Shown: positions 35,471-43,895 of the stretch, one piece after another
Numbering within the stretch: position 1 is the stretch's first letter
How the letters are laid out: each line of letters starts with the position of its first letter
Source of the DNA: Enterocola sp045654205
GTDB taxonomy: Bacteria; Bacteroidota; Bacteroidia; Bacteroidales; Paludibacteraceae
Assembly: GCA_045654205.1 (NCBI GenBank)
Contig: JAZOMZ010000028.1
Span: forward strand, 62,001-126,000
DNA length: 64,000 nt
Reading direction: 5' to 3'
Translations under genes and position numbers: made by a program
Notes under the pieces: generated by a model
What the model was told of the DNA's origin: nothing
Databases searched by the model: none
Seen by the model: the letters and a program-made list of their open reading frames with translations, nothing else

Positions 35471-36873
35471 TTTATTATTCTTTTTATCTTTTGTTCACGA
35501 TGTGTAAGGCGAATTTGTACGCCAAATTTTTCAGATAAATGCTGTGCTAGGTGTTCTGCTCCATACACAGACCTGTGTTGGCCACCTGTGCAACCAAAAC
35601 TAAATTGCAAATGAGTAAAGCCTCTCTCTAGATAGCGAGCCACAGAAGAGTCGGCAAGAGCATATACACTCTGCATAAACTCTACCATTTCGCCGTCTTC
35701 TTCAAGGAAGTCTATTACGCCTTGGTCTAGTCCTGTAAGTTGTTTGTATTCTTTGTAGCGTCCTGGGTTGTGCACGGCACGGCAGTCGAACACAAATCCT
35801 CCACCATTGCCAGAGTAGTCGGCTGGTATGCCTTTTTTGTATGAGAAACTATAAATATCCACGCAAAGTTTGCTAGAGTCTATTTCGTCTGCAGTTTTGT
35901 CTATGTGATATTCTATAAGTTCGTTTAGTAATGAAATAAGATAATCTATGCCTGTATACTCATATTCTGCTAGCAAGTTTTTCAGATTCTTTATAGCAAA
36001 TGGAATGCTGCTTATAAAGTGTGCCTTGCCCTCGATTAGACCTCTATATCCGTAAGCTCCTAGCACTTGCAAGTTTCTAAATAGAGCAAAAAGCATTAGT
36101 TTTTCTCTAAAGTCTTTTTCATCTACTGTGGTGTATACCTTTAGGTTTTCTAGATAGGTGCGGATTAGATCTTCTCTTATCTCGGCAGGGATTCCAGCTT
36201 TGGCTTGATAAACAAATGACACTAGGTCGTAATAGATAGGACCTTTTCTACCTCCTTGGAAGTCGATAAAGTGAGGCTCGCCATCTTTAATCATTACATT
36301 GCGCGATTGGAAATCTCTATAAAGGAATGTGTTGTCACTATCGCAAAGCAAAATGTTTACTAGGTGGTCGAAGCAGTCTTCTAGTAGTGATTCGTCGAAT
36401 TCAATTGGGCTAAGTTTTAGGAAGTTGTATTTAAAGTAGTTTAAATCCCAACGTATGCCTCTCTCGTCAAACTCAGGCACTGGGTAACAGATAGAAAAGT
36501 CTAGCTTTTTGCCCACCTCAAACTGAATCTTTGGTAGCATCGCCACAGTTTTGTGTAGCAAGCTAACGCATTCGTCGTCGAATCCTTTGGCAATATGGTT
36601 GAAGAATAGCGATTCATCGCCCAAGTCGTCTGTTAGGTAATATTGGAAATCGTCGCTCACAGCTAGTACCTTTGGAGCAGGAATGCCGCATTCATTAAAT
36701 AGTTTGCAAATCTCTATAAATGCCTTGTTTTCCTTCACTTGGCTACCATACACGCCGATAACACCTTCGGGCATTCTATAATAAACCCTATTCGACCCAG
36801 AACCAGCAATGCACTGCAGGTTGTCTGCAGTGCATCCGGTATATTGTTTATATAGCTCTAAAAGTGGAGTCAT
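35467..36873 (-). CDS. AmgK-like sugar kinase fused to RapZ C-terminal domain
   Basis: 468 residues. The N-terminal ~330 are an aminoglycoside-phosphotransferase-type kinase (GSGSNRVYYRMPEG nucleotide loop, YRDFQSRNVMI catalytic loop, IDFQGGRKGPIYYDL metal Asp) like AmgK, which phosphorylates the anomeric hydroxyl of MurNAc/GlcNAc. The C-terminal ~135 are the RapZ/YvcJ C-domain (FVFDCRAVHNPGRY, FSFGCTGGQHRSVYGAE), known in E. coli to sense glucosamine-6-phosphate; the N-terminal RapZ ATPase domain is missing. The fusion suggests wall-sugar phosphorylation regulated by an amino-sugar signal. Confidence 0.85.
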   Translation of the reverse strand: MTPLLELYKQYTGCTADNLQCIAGSGSNRVYYRMPEGVIGVYGSQVKENKAFIEICKLFNECGIPAPKVLAVSDDFQYYLTDDLGDESLFFNHIAKGFDDECVSLLHKTVAMLPKIQFEVGKKLDFSICYPVPEFDERGIRWDLNYFKYNFLKLSPIEFDESLLEDCFDHLVNILLCDSDNTFLYRDFQSRNVMIKDGEPHFIDFQGGRKGPIYYDLVSFVYQAKAGIPAEIREDLIRTYLENLKVYTTVDEKDFREKLMLFALFRNLQVLGAYGYRGLIEGKAHFISSIPFAIKNLKNLLAEYEYTGIDYLISLLNELIEYHIDKTADEIDSSKLCVDIYSFSYKKGIPADYSGNGGGFVFDCRAVHNPGRYKEYKQLTGLDQGVIDFLEEDGEMVEFMQSVYALADSSVARYLERGFTHLQFSFGCTGGQHRSVYGAEHLAQHLSEKFGVQIRLTHREQKIKRIIK

Positions 36874-37667
36874 TATTTTTTACTTTCTTTGAAGTCGGTA
36901 ATATTTTTTTTCTTCATCATTAAGTCACCTTTGGTGTCGTGAATTCTCACCTTAAGTGTTTCTAGTTCGCTCTTAAGTGAATTATATTCTTTTTGAAGTT
37001 TAAGAGCTTCTTTTTGTTCTTTTGCTATTTTTTTAGAATCTACATTTAAGTCATCTTCATTGACTATTGTTTTTGTAGCTTCAAGTTTGCGTTGTTTGTC
37101 TTCTACTTTGTCTATTTTAGCTTCAAGTTTTTCTTTTTGTTTTTCAAGTTTAGAAAGTTCTTTTTCTATATTTTTTTGCTCTTGAAGGTGAGTTGCAAGG
37201 TATTGTTCGTGAATATAGTCATAAACCACTCTATCCACGCCTATAAGCCATTTGAAAGCTTTTTCTGTTGTAATTGTGTCTTTGTATGGGTCTATATAGT
37301 TGTCATAACCTTGTGAAATGATAAGGTTTACATTACCCTCTTCTTTATTTCCTGTAATAGAAACGTAGATGTCACAAGTGTTGTCCCAAAGGTGGGTGTA
37401 TTTTACTTCTTTGAAGGCATAGAAATTGTTTTTTGTTTTTTTACCCTTGACGCCTTCTGTTTTTAGTCTGTCGTGAAGGGCAGTTTTGATGTTTTCAGCG
37501 GAGTAAGGTAGAGTAATAGTGTAAAGGTTTACCAAATCTTTATTGTCTCCAAGTGCTGTTTTAATTTCTGGGATAGCTCCAGAAATAGATTTTTCTGTGC
37601 AAGTGATTTGCGCAAATACTCCTGCTGATACAATCAGTGCAATGCTAAGTACTAATAATTTCTTCAT
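36873..37667 (-). CDS. Exported coiled-coil protein of unknown function
   Basis: 264 residues: signal peptide (LVLSIALIVSAGVFAQ), a ~140-residue compact N-terminal region, then a long charged coiled coil (KELSKLEKQKEKLEAKIDK and similar Lys/Glu heptads) to the C-terminus. It probably acts in the periplasm. Its stop overlaps the next ATG (TAATG). The outer-membrane receptor gene ends 18 bases upstream, so receptor, coiled coil, kinase and nucleotidyltransferase may form one operon. No known family recognised. Confidence 0.7.
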   Translation of the reverse strand: MKKLLVLSIALIVSAGVFAQITCTEKSISGAIPEIKTALGDNKDLVNLYTITLPYSAENIKTALHDRLKTEGVKGKKTKNNFYAFKEVKYTHLWDNTCDIYVSITGNKEEGNVNLIISQGYDNYIDPYKDTITTEKAFKWLIGVDRVVYDYIHEQYLATHLQEQKNIEKELSKLEKQKEKLEAKIDKVEDKQRKLEATKTIVNEDDLNVDSKKIAKEQKEALKLQKEYNSLKSELETLKVRIHDTKGDLMMKKKNITDFKESKK

Positions 37668-37684
37668 ATTGTTTAGTTTTTATT

Positions 37685-40132
37685 TTAAAAATCTGTCATC
37701 ATATCTCCGCCCATGCCGTCCATGCCACCCATGCCGTTCATATCGCCACTTTGTTCCATGCCTTGACCACCTTTTTGTGGACGTTTGCGTCCCATATTGC
37801 CAAAGTTGTATGAAAGGGTAAGTCGGTAGCTTCTGCCAGAAGAAATATTGCCGTTTTCTTGATAGAAATTGTCGCCCCAAGATTCTCTTGTGCTCTTTGA
37901 ACGTGAGTTCAGCACGTCGCGCACAGTAAACGAAAGGTTAAGAGCTTTTTCTAGGAAACTTGCTTTAATACCTATGTCCAGGCCATATCTATGACCCATT
38001 GAACCTTGTGCCACTAGGCGAGGTGAGTTGTAATATCCTGTTAGTTGTGCAGATAGGTTGTTGATAATCTTCACATTGGCATTTAGTCTCACATTCCAAG
38101 AGAAAGTCTCGGTCTTTGGAATATTATATTCTTTGTTTTCGCCAAGTTGATAATAGTATGCAGTGGCGGTGGTAGTAAGGTCTAGATAATTGTTGAAAAG
38201 TCGGTTTTTCACTGTTAGGTCGAGACCTGCACTTTGAGAATAGGTAATATTGCCGTATGTGGTTTCCATTACGCCATTGTCTGCAAGTTTTTGTATTTGT
38301 TGGATAACGTTTTCTGTATAGGTGTAAAATGCACCCAAAGAAATGGTATGATATTCCCAAGTTTTAAGGTAGTTGAACTCAAGGTTGTTTGAGTATTCTG
38401 GGTTGATATATGGGTTACCTTTTCTAATATTAGTTGGGTCGGTTCTGTCCACGTGATTGTTTATAATCCAACCTCCAGGACGATATATACGACGTGTATA
38501 GTTTAGTTGAAGTTCGTTGTTTTTTGGTAGTTGGAACGAGAAATAGGCAGAAGGGAATAAATCGAAGTAATTTCTTTTTATGCCATTTGCCGATGTAAGT
38601 GTTTCTTCTGCTCTTAATCCCAATTGCATACCAAACCAACTCCACTTGTTGCCGTATGTGGCATATGCAGCATATACTTGTTTAGAATATGTGAAGTCAT
38701 TGCGCTCTTCCAATATTTCTTCTTTATTTTCGTTGAAGTTGCAATCAAGTTTTTTGTCTTGAGAATATTCAGCTTTCACACCTACTTCAAGTTTTGAGTC
38801 TTTGGTAAATTTGTTGTAGTAGTCTGCTTGTACAGAAAAATCGTTGTAACTATTGTTTGATGTTTGATAGTCTGTGGTTTCTGTGATAGTTTCACCTATT
38901 TTGTTCCAGTTGTGATAACTATTGTCGTTGTCTCCTAAGCCACCATAGTAACTAAAGTTTGCTGTAAGTTCTTCTTTTTCTTTCTTGAAAATGTGTTTAT
39001 AGTCTGCAGACACATTGTAGAAACCCATATAACCTCCAGTTTCGGTTGTTCTCACTCTGTTTTGAGTGGTGTCTAGTGCTTGGTTTAGGTGAGAATATAT
39101 AATTTGGTTGTTTGATTTGTTTATACCAAAAGCTCCCATTGCGCTAATACCAAAATCGTTGATTGAGTCGATGTGATATGTGAAGCCTGTTCTTGCAAAC
39201 ACATTGCTCCACATGTTTTTTCTGTGGTTGTATTGGTTTAGGTGAGTAGTGTCGCCTTCGGCAGTCCAAGATGTTCTTAAGTTGTAGTTTTCGTTGTGAC
39301 GCAGATTGTGACGAGCAGACACGTTTAAGAATACATCCCATTTTGGGTCGCTATAGTTGAAGTTTAGTCCCACATTTCCTCCTGGATATGGGTTGCCTTC
39401 ACGGTAGTTTGCACCTAGCGAAACGCTACCAAAATAGCCTCCTTTTCTGTTTTCTTTAAGCACAAGGTTGATGATACCTACAGTGCCTTCTGGACTATAT
39501 TTTGCAGAAGGGTTGGTGATAAGTTCCACTTTTTCAATGCTTTCTGCAGGAATCATTTCTAGCACTTGACCTACGTCGCTACCAGACAGTCCAGATGGTT
39601 TGCCGTTAATCCAAATCTCCACGTTGGAGTTGTTGCGAAGCGATACGCCACCATCTGAGTCCACTTCTACCGATGGTATATTTTCTAGAAGTTCAGTAGC
39701 CGAAGCACCTTCTGCCACAATAGTTTGGTCTACGTTGAACACTTTTTTGTCTATCTCAAGTGTCATACCAGATTTTTGACCCACTACACTTACTTCATCT
39801 AGCTTTTTAGAATCTTCTTTAAGCACAATACGGCCTAGTTTTATTTCCTTTTCCTCTCCAGTGGTGAAGTGTTTTTCGTAGTCTTTATAACCCATAAAAG
39901 AAGCTTTAAGCAGATAACTACCTTTGTCCACTTCTATGCTAAATTCGCCGTCGATGTCAGAGAATCCGCCAGTTATGATTTTACTGCCGCTACCATCATA
40001 AATAGCAACGTCTACATATTCAAAAGGTTTTAGATTGTTTCCGTCGATAACCTTACCGGTTACGTTGAAACTTTGGGCAAGACAGGTTGCTGCGCCCAAC
40101 AAAAGAATTAAATTTATTATTATTCGTTTCAT
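37685..40132 (-). CDS. Outer-membrane receptor with carboxypeptidase-regulatory-like domain
   Basis: 815 residues: signal peptide (RIIINLILLLGAATCLAQ); a CarboxypepD_reg-like Ig domain (FNVTGKVIDGNNLKPFEYV, ~20-110); a plug (ATELLENIPSVEVDSDGGV and GTVGIINLVLKE, ~140-230); and a long beta-barrel of the OMP_b-brl_3 type. The barrel is followed by a Gly/Met-rich tail (MNGMGGMDGMGGDMMTDF). This is the TonB-dependent receptor relative widespread in Bacteroidetes. The ligand is unknown, and there is no adjacent SusD-like gene. A TATTTTTG box ends four bases before the ATG. Confidence 0.85.
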   Translation of the reverse strand: MKRIIINLILLLGAATCLAQSFNVTGKVIDGNNLKPFEYVDVAIYDGSGSKIITGGFSDIDGEFSIEVDKGSYLLKASFMGYKDYEKHFTTGEEKEIKLGRIVLKEDSKKLDEVSVVGQKSGMTLEIDKKVFNVDQTIVAEGASATELLENIPSVEVDSDGGVSLRNNSNVEIWINGKPSGLSGSDVGQVLEMIPAESIEKVELITNPSAKYSPEGTVGIINLVLKENRKGGYFGSVSLGANYREGNPYPGGNVGLNFNYSDPKWDVFLNVSARHNLRHNENYNLRTSWTAEGDTTHLNQYNHRKNMWSNVFARTGFTYHIDSINDFGISAMGAFGINKSNNQIIYSHLNQALDTTQNRVRTTETGGYMGFYNVSADYKHIFKKEKEELTANFSYYGGLGDNDNSYHNWNKIGETITETTDYQTSNNSYNDFSVQADYYNKFTKDSKLEVGVKAEYSQDKKLDCNFNENKEEILEERNDFTYSKQVYAAYATYGNKWSWFGMQLGLRAEETLTSANGIKRNYFDLFPSAYFSFQLPKNNELQLNYTRRIYRPGGWIINNHVDRTDPTNIRKGNPYINPEYSNNLEFNYLKTWEYHTISLGAFYTYTENVIQQIQKLADNGVMETTYGNITYSQSAGLDLTVKNRLFNNYLDLTTTATAYYYQLGENKEYNIPKTETFSWNVRLNANVKIINNLSAQLTGYYNSPRLVAQGSMGHRYGLDIGIKASFLEKALNLSFTVRDVLNSRSKSTRESWGDNFYQENGNISSGRSYRLTLSYNFGNMGRKRPQKGGQGMEQSGDMNGMGGMDGMGGDMMTDF

Positions 40133-40136
40133 AGCA

Positions 40137-40144
40137 CAAAAATA
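40137..40144 (-). promoter_or_regulatory. -7 box (TATTTTTG) for the receptor gene
   Basis: TAnnTTTG match on the minus strand, four bases from the ATG at 40132. It predicts a leaderless transcript, like the two other cases at 1562 and 4729. Confidence 0.4.
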
Positions 40145-40223
40145 GACTACGTAAACAAAATAAAGTTTAATTAATATATTTTTTTAACATTTTTTATAAA
40201 GTAGCTTAATATATAAGAAAAAA

Positions 40224-40254
40224 GTTAGGAGTTAGGAGTTAGGAGTTAGGAGTT
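40224..40254 (+). repeat. Heptamer tandem repeat (GTTAGGA x4) in the typA promoter
   Basis: Four exact copies of GTTAGGA plus GTT occupy the region where the -33 box of typA would lie; the -7 box TACCTTTG begins six bases downstream. A two-copy inverse of the same unit is at 43877. Number changes by slippage could alter typA transcription. Confidence 0.85.
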
Positions 40255-40259
40255 TTTTG

Positions 40260-40267
40260 TACCTTTG
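40260..40267 (+). promoter_or_regulatory. -7 box (TACCTTTG) of typA
   Basis: TAnnTTTG match followed by CAC, 21 bases before the ATG at 40289. The -33 region is inside the heptamer repeat and has no TTTG. Confidence 0.6.
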
Positions 40268-40288
40268 CACAAATTTATATAAAACGAT

Positions 40289-42085
40289 ATGCAAGACATT
40301 AGAAACATAGCAATTATAGCTCACGTTGACCACGGAAAAACTACCTTAGTTGATAAAATGTTAGTAGCGGGAGCGCTGTTTAAAGAACACGAAAAAGCAG
40401 GTGAATTAATCCTAGACAACAACGACCTTGAAAGGGAAAGAGGTATAACTATCGTTTCTAAAAACGTGTCTATCGACTACAAGGGTACAAAAATCAATAT
40501 CATTGATACTCCAGGGCACAGCGACTTCGGTGGAGAAGTAGAACGTGTATTAAATATGGCAGACGGTGTTTTGCTGCTTGTTGACGCATTCGAGGGTCCT
40601 ATGCCTCAAACACGTTTCGTGCTTCAAAAAGCTATTGAAATTGGTCTTAAACCTATTGTTGTTATCAACAAAGTGGATAAACCAAACTGTCGCCCAGACG
40701 AAGTACATGAAGCAGTATTCGACCTAATGTTTAGCCTTGATGCTACAGAAGAACAATTAGATTTTCCTGTGGTTTATGGTTCTGCTAAACAAAACTGGAT
40801 GTCTACCGACTGGAAAAATCAAACAGACAATATCTATCCACTTCTAGATGCTATTATCGAGCATATTCCTGCTCCAAAACAACTAGAAGGTCCTCTACAA
40901 ATGCTTATTACCTCGCTTGATTATTCTTCATATGTGGGTCGTATTGCCATTGGTAGAGTTCACCGCGGTACTATCAAAGAAAACACAGATATTCTTATTG
41001 CTCACCGCGACGGTTCTTCTCACAAATGCCGCATTAAAGAACTAAATGTATTTAAAGGTTTCGGCAAACAAAAAGTGAGCGAGGTGTCTTCTGGCGAAAT
41101 CTGTGCTATCATTGGTCTAGACCGTTTTGATATTGGCGATAGCATTTGCGATGTGGAAAATGCAGAACCACTTCCTCCAATTGCTATTGACGAGCCTACT
41201 ATGAGTATGGTGTTTACCATCAACAACTCACCTTTCTTTGGTAAAGAAGGTAAATTTGTAACATCTCGTCACATTCATGAAAGACTTATCAAAGAGTTAG
41301 ACAAAAACTTAGCTCTACGAGTAGAAAAAGAAGAATCTAGTGATATTTGGCACGTGTATGGTCGTGGTGTGCTTCACCTTTCTGTGCTTATCGAAACTAT
41401 GCGTCGTGAGGGCTACGAGCTACAAGTAGGTCAACCACAAGTAATTATCAAAGAAATCGATGGTGTAAAATGCGAACCTATCGAAGAACTTAGCGTGAAC
41501 GTTCCAGAAGAAACTTCAGGCAAGGTTATCGAACTTGTTTCTGCACGTAAAGGCGAAATAGTAAGTATGGAAAGCAAAAACGACCGCATTCACTTATTAT
41601 TCCATATTCCTTCTCGTGGTATTATTGGTCTTCGTACAAACCTTCTGACTGCCACAGCAGGCGAGGCTGTTATAGCTCACCGTTTCATTGAATACGCTCC
41701 ATACAAAGGCGAAATCGCTCGTCGTGTAAATGGTTCTATGATTGCAATGGAAGCAGGTACAGCATTTGCGTATGCAATAGACAAACTACAAGATAGAGGT
41801 AGATTCTTTGTGTTCCCACAAGATGAGGTTTATGCAGGTCAGGTAGTAGGTGAACATGCAAAAGAAGGCGACCTTGTTATCAACGTAACAAAATCTAAAA
41901 AACTAACAAATATGCGTGCTTCTGGCTCAGACGAAAAGGCGAAGATTGTGCCTCCTATCGTATTTAGCCTAGAAGAAGCTCTAGAATATATTAAGGAAGA
42001 CGAATATGTGGAAATCACTCCTCAATCTATTCGTCTAAGAAAAATTATTTTAGATGAACTTGAAAGAAAACGCGCTAATAAATAG
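40289..42085 (+). CDS. typA: Translational GTPase TypA/BipA
   Basis: A 598-residue ribosome-associated GTPase used under cold and other stresses and in 50S subunit assembly. G motifs are AHVDHGKTTL (G1), the switch region RERGITI, DTPGHSDFGGEV (G3) and NKVDKP (G4). The EF-G-like domains and the BipA-specific C-terminal region (RASGSDEKAKIVPP) are present and length is typical. Its last 32 bases overlap the folK frame. Confidence 0.97.
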   Translation: MQDIRNIAIIAHVDHGKTTLVDKMLVAGALFKEHEKAGELILDNNDLERERGITIVSKNVSIDYKGTKINIIDTPGHSDFGGEVERVLNMADGVLLLVDAFEGPMPQTRFVLQKAIEIGLKPIVVINKVDKPNCRPDEVHEAVFDLMFSLDATEEQLDFPVVYGSAKQNWMSTDWKNQTDNIYPLLDAIIEHIPAPKQLEGPLQMLITSLDYSSYVGRIAIGRVHRGTIKENTDILIAHRDGSSHKCRIKELNVFKGFGKQKVSEVSSGEICAIIGLDRFDIGDSICDVENAEPLPPIAIDEPTMSMVFTINNSPFFGKEGKFVTSRHIHERLIKELDKNLALRVEKEESSDIWHVYGRGVLHLSVLIETMRREGYELQVGQPQVIIKEIDGVKCEPIEELSVNVPEETSGKVIELVSARKGEIVSMESKNDRIHLLFHIPSRGIIGLRTNLLTATAGEAVIAHRFIEYAPYKGEIARRVNGSMIAMEAGTAFAYAIDKLQDRGRFFVFPQDEVYAGQVVGEHAKEGDLVINVTKSKKLTNMRASGSDEKAKIVPPIVFSLEEALEYIKEDEYVEITPQSIRLRKIILDELERKRANK

Positions 42086-42629
42086 GGCATACCTTAGTTT
42101 GGGAAGCAATCTTGGCAACAAAGCCGAGAATATAAACTCGGCAGTTGAGTTGCTATCTGAGAGGGCAGGCAAGGTACTAAAGGTTTCTAGCAATTACGAA
42201 ACTGAGCCAGACGGATTTGTATCTGAAAATAGTTTTGTAAATATAGCTCTTTCGTTGGATACTCCGCTCGATGCCCTTGCACTTCTTGAAGTGTGCGAGC
42301 AAATAGAAAAAGAACTTGGTCGCACAAGCAAAAGTGTAAATCTAAACTATAGCGACAGGGTTATTGATATAGATATTCTGTATTTCAACAATATGCAGCT
42401 TGCCACCGACAGACTCACTCTGCCACACCCTAGAATGCATAAAAGACAATTTGTTTTAGAACCTCTAGCAGAAATTGCGCCAAAATTTAGACATCCAATC
42501 CTAGGTATGAGTACTTTGAGAATGCTTAGTCAATTAGGGGTTGCGGTCCCTGAGCTTGTCGACGTATTGATGACCGAAGGGAATAACGGGCCCGTATCAC
42601 CAAATAATCGCTTATTATGCAAAAACTAA
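42054..42629 (+). CDS. folK: HPPK pyrophosphokinase with repeat-derived C-terminal tail
   Basis: Transfers pyrophosphate to 6-hydroxymethyl-7,8-dihydropterin in folate synthesis. Motifs: AYLSLGSNLGNK, SSNYETEPDG, FVNIALSLDT, and RVIDIDILYFN with LPHPRMHKRQFVLEPLAEI. About 160 residues are the normal protein; the last ~29 (from VAVPELVDV onward) are coded by a palindromic-element copy and are not family sequence. The start (ATG 42054) overlaps typA by 32 bases; the next gene's ATG lies 13 bases inside the extended end. Confidence 0.92.
   Translation: MNLKENALINRAYLSLGSNLGNKAENINSAVELLSERAGKVLKVSSNYETEPDGFVSENSFVNIALSLDTPLDALALLEVCEQIEKELGRTSKSVNLNYSDRVIDIDILYFNNMQLATDRLTLPHPRMHKRQFVLEPLAEIAPKFRHPILGMSTLRMLSQLGVAVPELVDVLMTEGNNGPVSPNNRLLCKN
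42541..42586. repeat. Palindromic-element copy 2, inside the 3' end of folK
   Basis: About 46 bases nearly the same as 49325-49371, with only three differences in the shared stretch (c/a, t/c and one indel). Its first part (GGTCCCTGAGCTTGTCGA) is the arm seen in the longer palindrome at 3994. It has inserted in or grown into the folK reading frame without a stop. Confidence 0.85.
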
Positions 42630-43852
42630 ATAAAAAAATATTCTCTTATTTCGTGTGTATTTTCATAATATACATGACTGGGATTGTTTTGGGATATTTC
42701 TTTAGAGAAAGGTCTATTCTTATTTTTCTAATAAGTTCAATTTTAGTAAGTATTTTATTCTACATTTTGGCTCGCCGTCTTGCAATAGAAAACTCTAAAC
42801 GTTGGGAAAAAACTAGGGAATCTCTGTCAATGGAAAGAGAAAAACTTAGAACTCACCTTCAATTCTCTACACGAGGACGAGCTGTGTTTTCTCCACATAG
42901 AAAAGAAATTAGCTCCAATGTGCTTTTTATTCAACTTCTTAATATGATTTCTGATCAGAGAGTGGAACATTCTGCAAAATTCTTTGATATGCCAGAGGTT
43001 TATGATATTGTTGAGTTTCTAGATAATAAACAGTTGGATGGAAGTAAGGATACTGTTACTAAGGAAGTTAGATTTTCTAAAAACGATTTCCACTTTGTTG
43101 TAAGTTGTGTGATATTTGCAGATAAGAGTTTTGAAGTTACAATTCATGATGTTACAAAAGAAGAAGAACAAAGTATCTTGAAAAGACAATTGGCTCAAAA
43201 TGTTTCACATGAGCTTAAGACTCCTATTAGTAGTATTCAAGGTTTTACTGAAACTCTTATCAACAATCCAAATATGGATGAAGAGAAAAAAGCTTTCTAT
43301 ATAGAGAGATGTCACGCACAAGCGGTGAGGCTTACTAGTCTGCTTCATGATATTTCGATGCTAAATAAACTAGATGAGTCTTCTGATAGTTTTGAAATGG
43401 TGGACATAAATATCACAGAGGTGGTAGAAGGGGTAAAACAAGATGTATCTTTGGCTTTGGAAGAGAAAAATATGCATATAGAAGCTGAACTTCCAAAAGA
43501 ACTTATAATAAAAGGTAATACACTTCAAATATATTCTATTTTTAGAAACTTAATAGACAATAGTATTCTGCATGCAGGTGTGGGAACTACTGTTTTTATT
43601 GAATGTTACAGAACAGATTCAGAATATATCTACCTCTCTGTGGCAGATAATGGAGTGGGAGTGGAAAGTAAACACTTAAATAAAATATTCGACCGTTTTT
43701 ATCGCGTAGATAAAGGCCGTTCAAGGAAACTTGGTGGCACTGGTCTAGGTCTTTCTATTGTGAAGAACTCTATCCAATTTCACCAAGGTCGCATCTCTGC
43801 CAAAAACCGCAAAGGCGGTGGAATAGAATTTTTATTTACATTGCATAAATAA
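42617..43852 (+). CDS. Membrane sensor histidine kinase (PhoR-like layout)
   Basis: A 411-residue kinase: two N-terminal transmembrane helices with no large periplasmic loop, a PAS-like linker (~90-180), a dimerisation/phosphoacceptor domain with His in VSHELKTPISS, and an ATPase domain with N-box NLIDNSILHAG, G1 DNGVGV, and GTGLGLSIVK. The short loop suggests that it senses the membrane or an interacting protein. No response regulator gene is adjacent. The start codon lies in folK's repeat-derived tail, so translation may be coupled. Confidence 0.9.
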   Translation: MQKLNKKIFSYFVCIFIIYMTGIVLGYFFRERSILIFLISSILVSILFYILARRLAIENSKRWEKTRESLSMEREKLRTHLQFSTRGRAVFSPHRKEISSNVLFIQLLNMISDQRVEHSAKFFDMPEVYDIVEFLDNKQLDGSKDTVTKEVRFSKNDFHFVVSCVIFADKSFEVTIHDVTKEEEQSILKRQLAQNVSHELKTPISSIQGFTETLINNPNMDEEKKAFYIERCHAQAVRLTSLLHDISMLNKLDESSDSFEMVDINITEVVEGVKQDVSLALEEKNMHIEAELPKELIIKGNTLQIYSIFRNLIDNSILHAGVGTTVFIECYRTDSEYIYLSVADNGVGVESKHLNKIFDRFYRVDKGRSRKLGGTGLGLSIVKNSIQFHQGRISAKNRKGGGIEFLFTLHK

Positions 43853-43876
43853 CCTATAATTAGAAGTTAACTTCTC

Positions 43877-43893
43877 ACTCCTAACTCCTAACT
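43877..43893 (-). repeat. Two-copy GTTAGGA repeat (inverse of the one at 40224)
   Basis: On the minus strand the sequence is AGTTAGGAGTTAGGAGT, i.e. the unit at 40224 in the opposite orientation. It lies between the convergent kinase and dnaG genes, next to a palindrome GAAGTTAACTTC at 43863. Confidence 0.7.
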
Positions 43894-43895
43894 AA

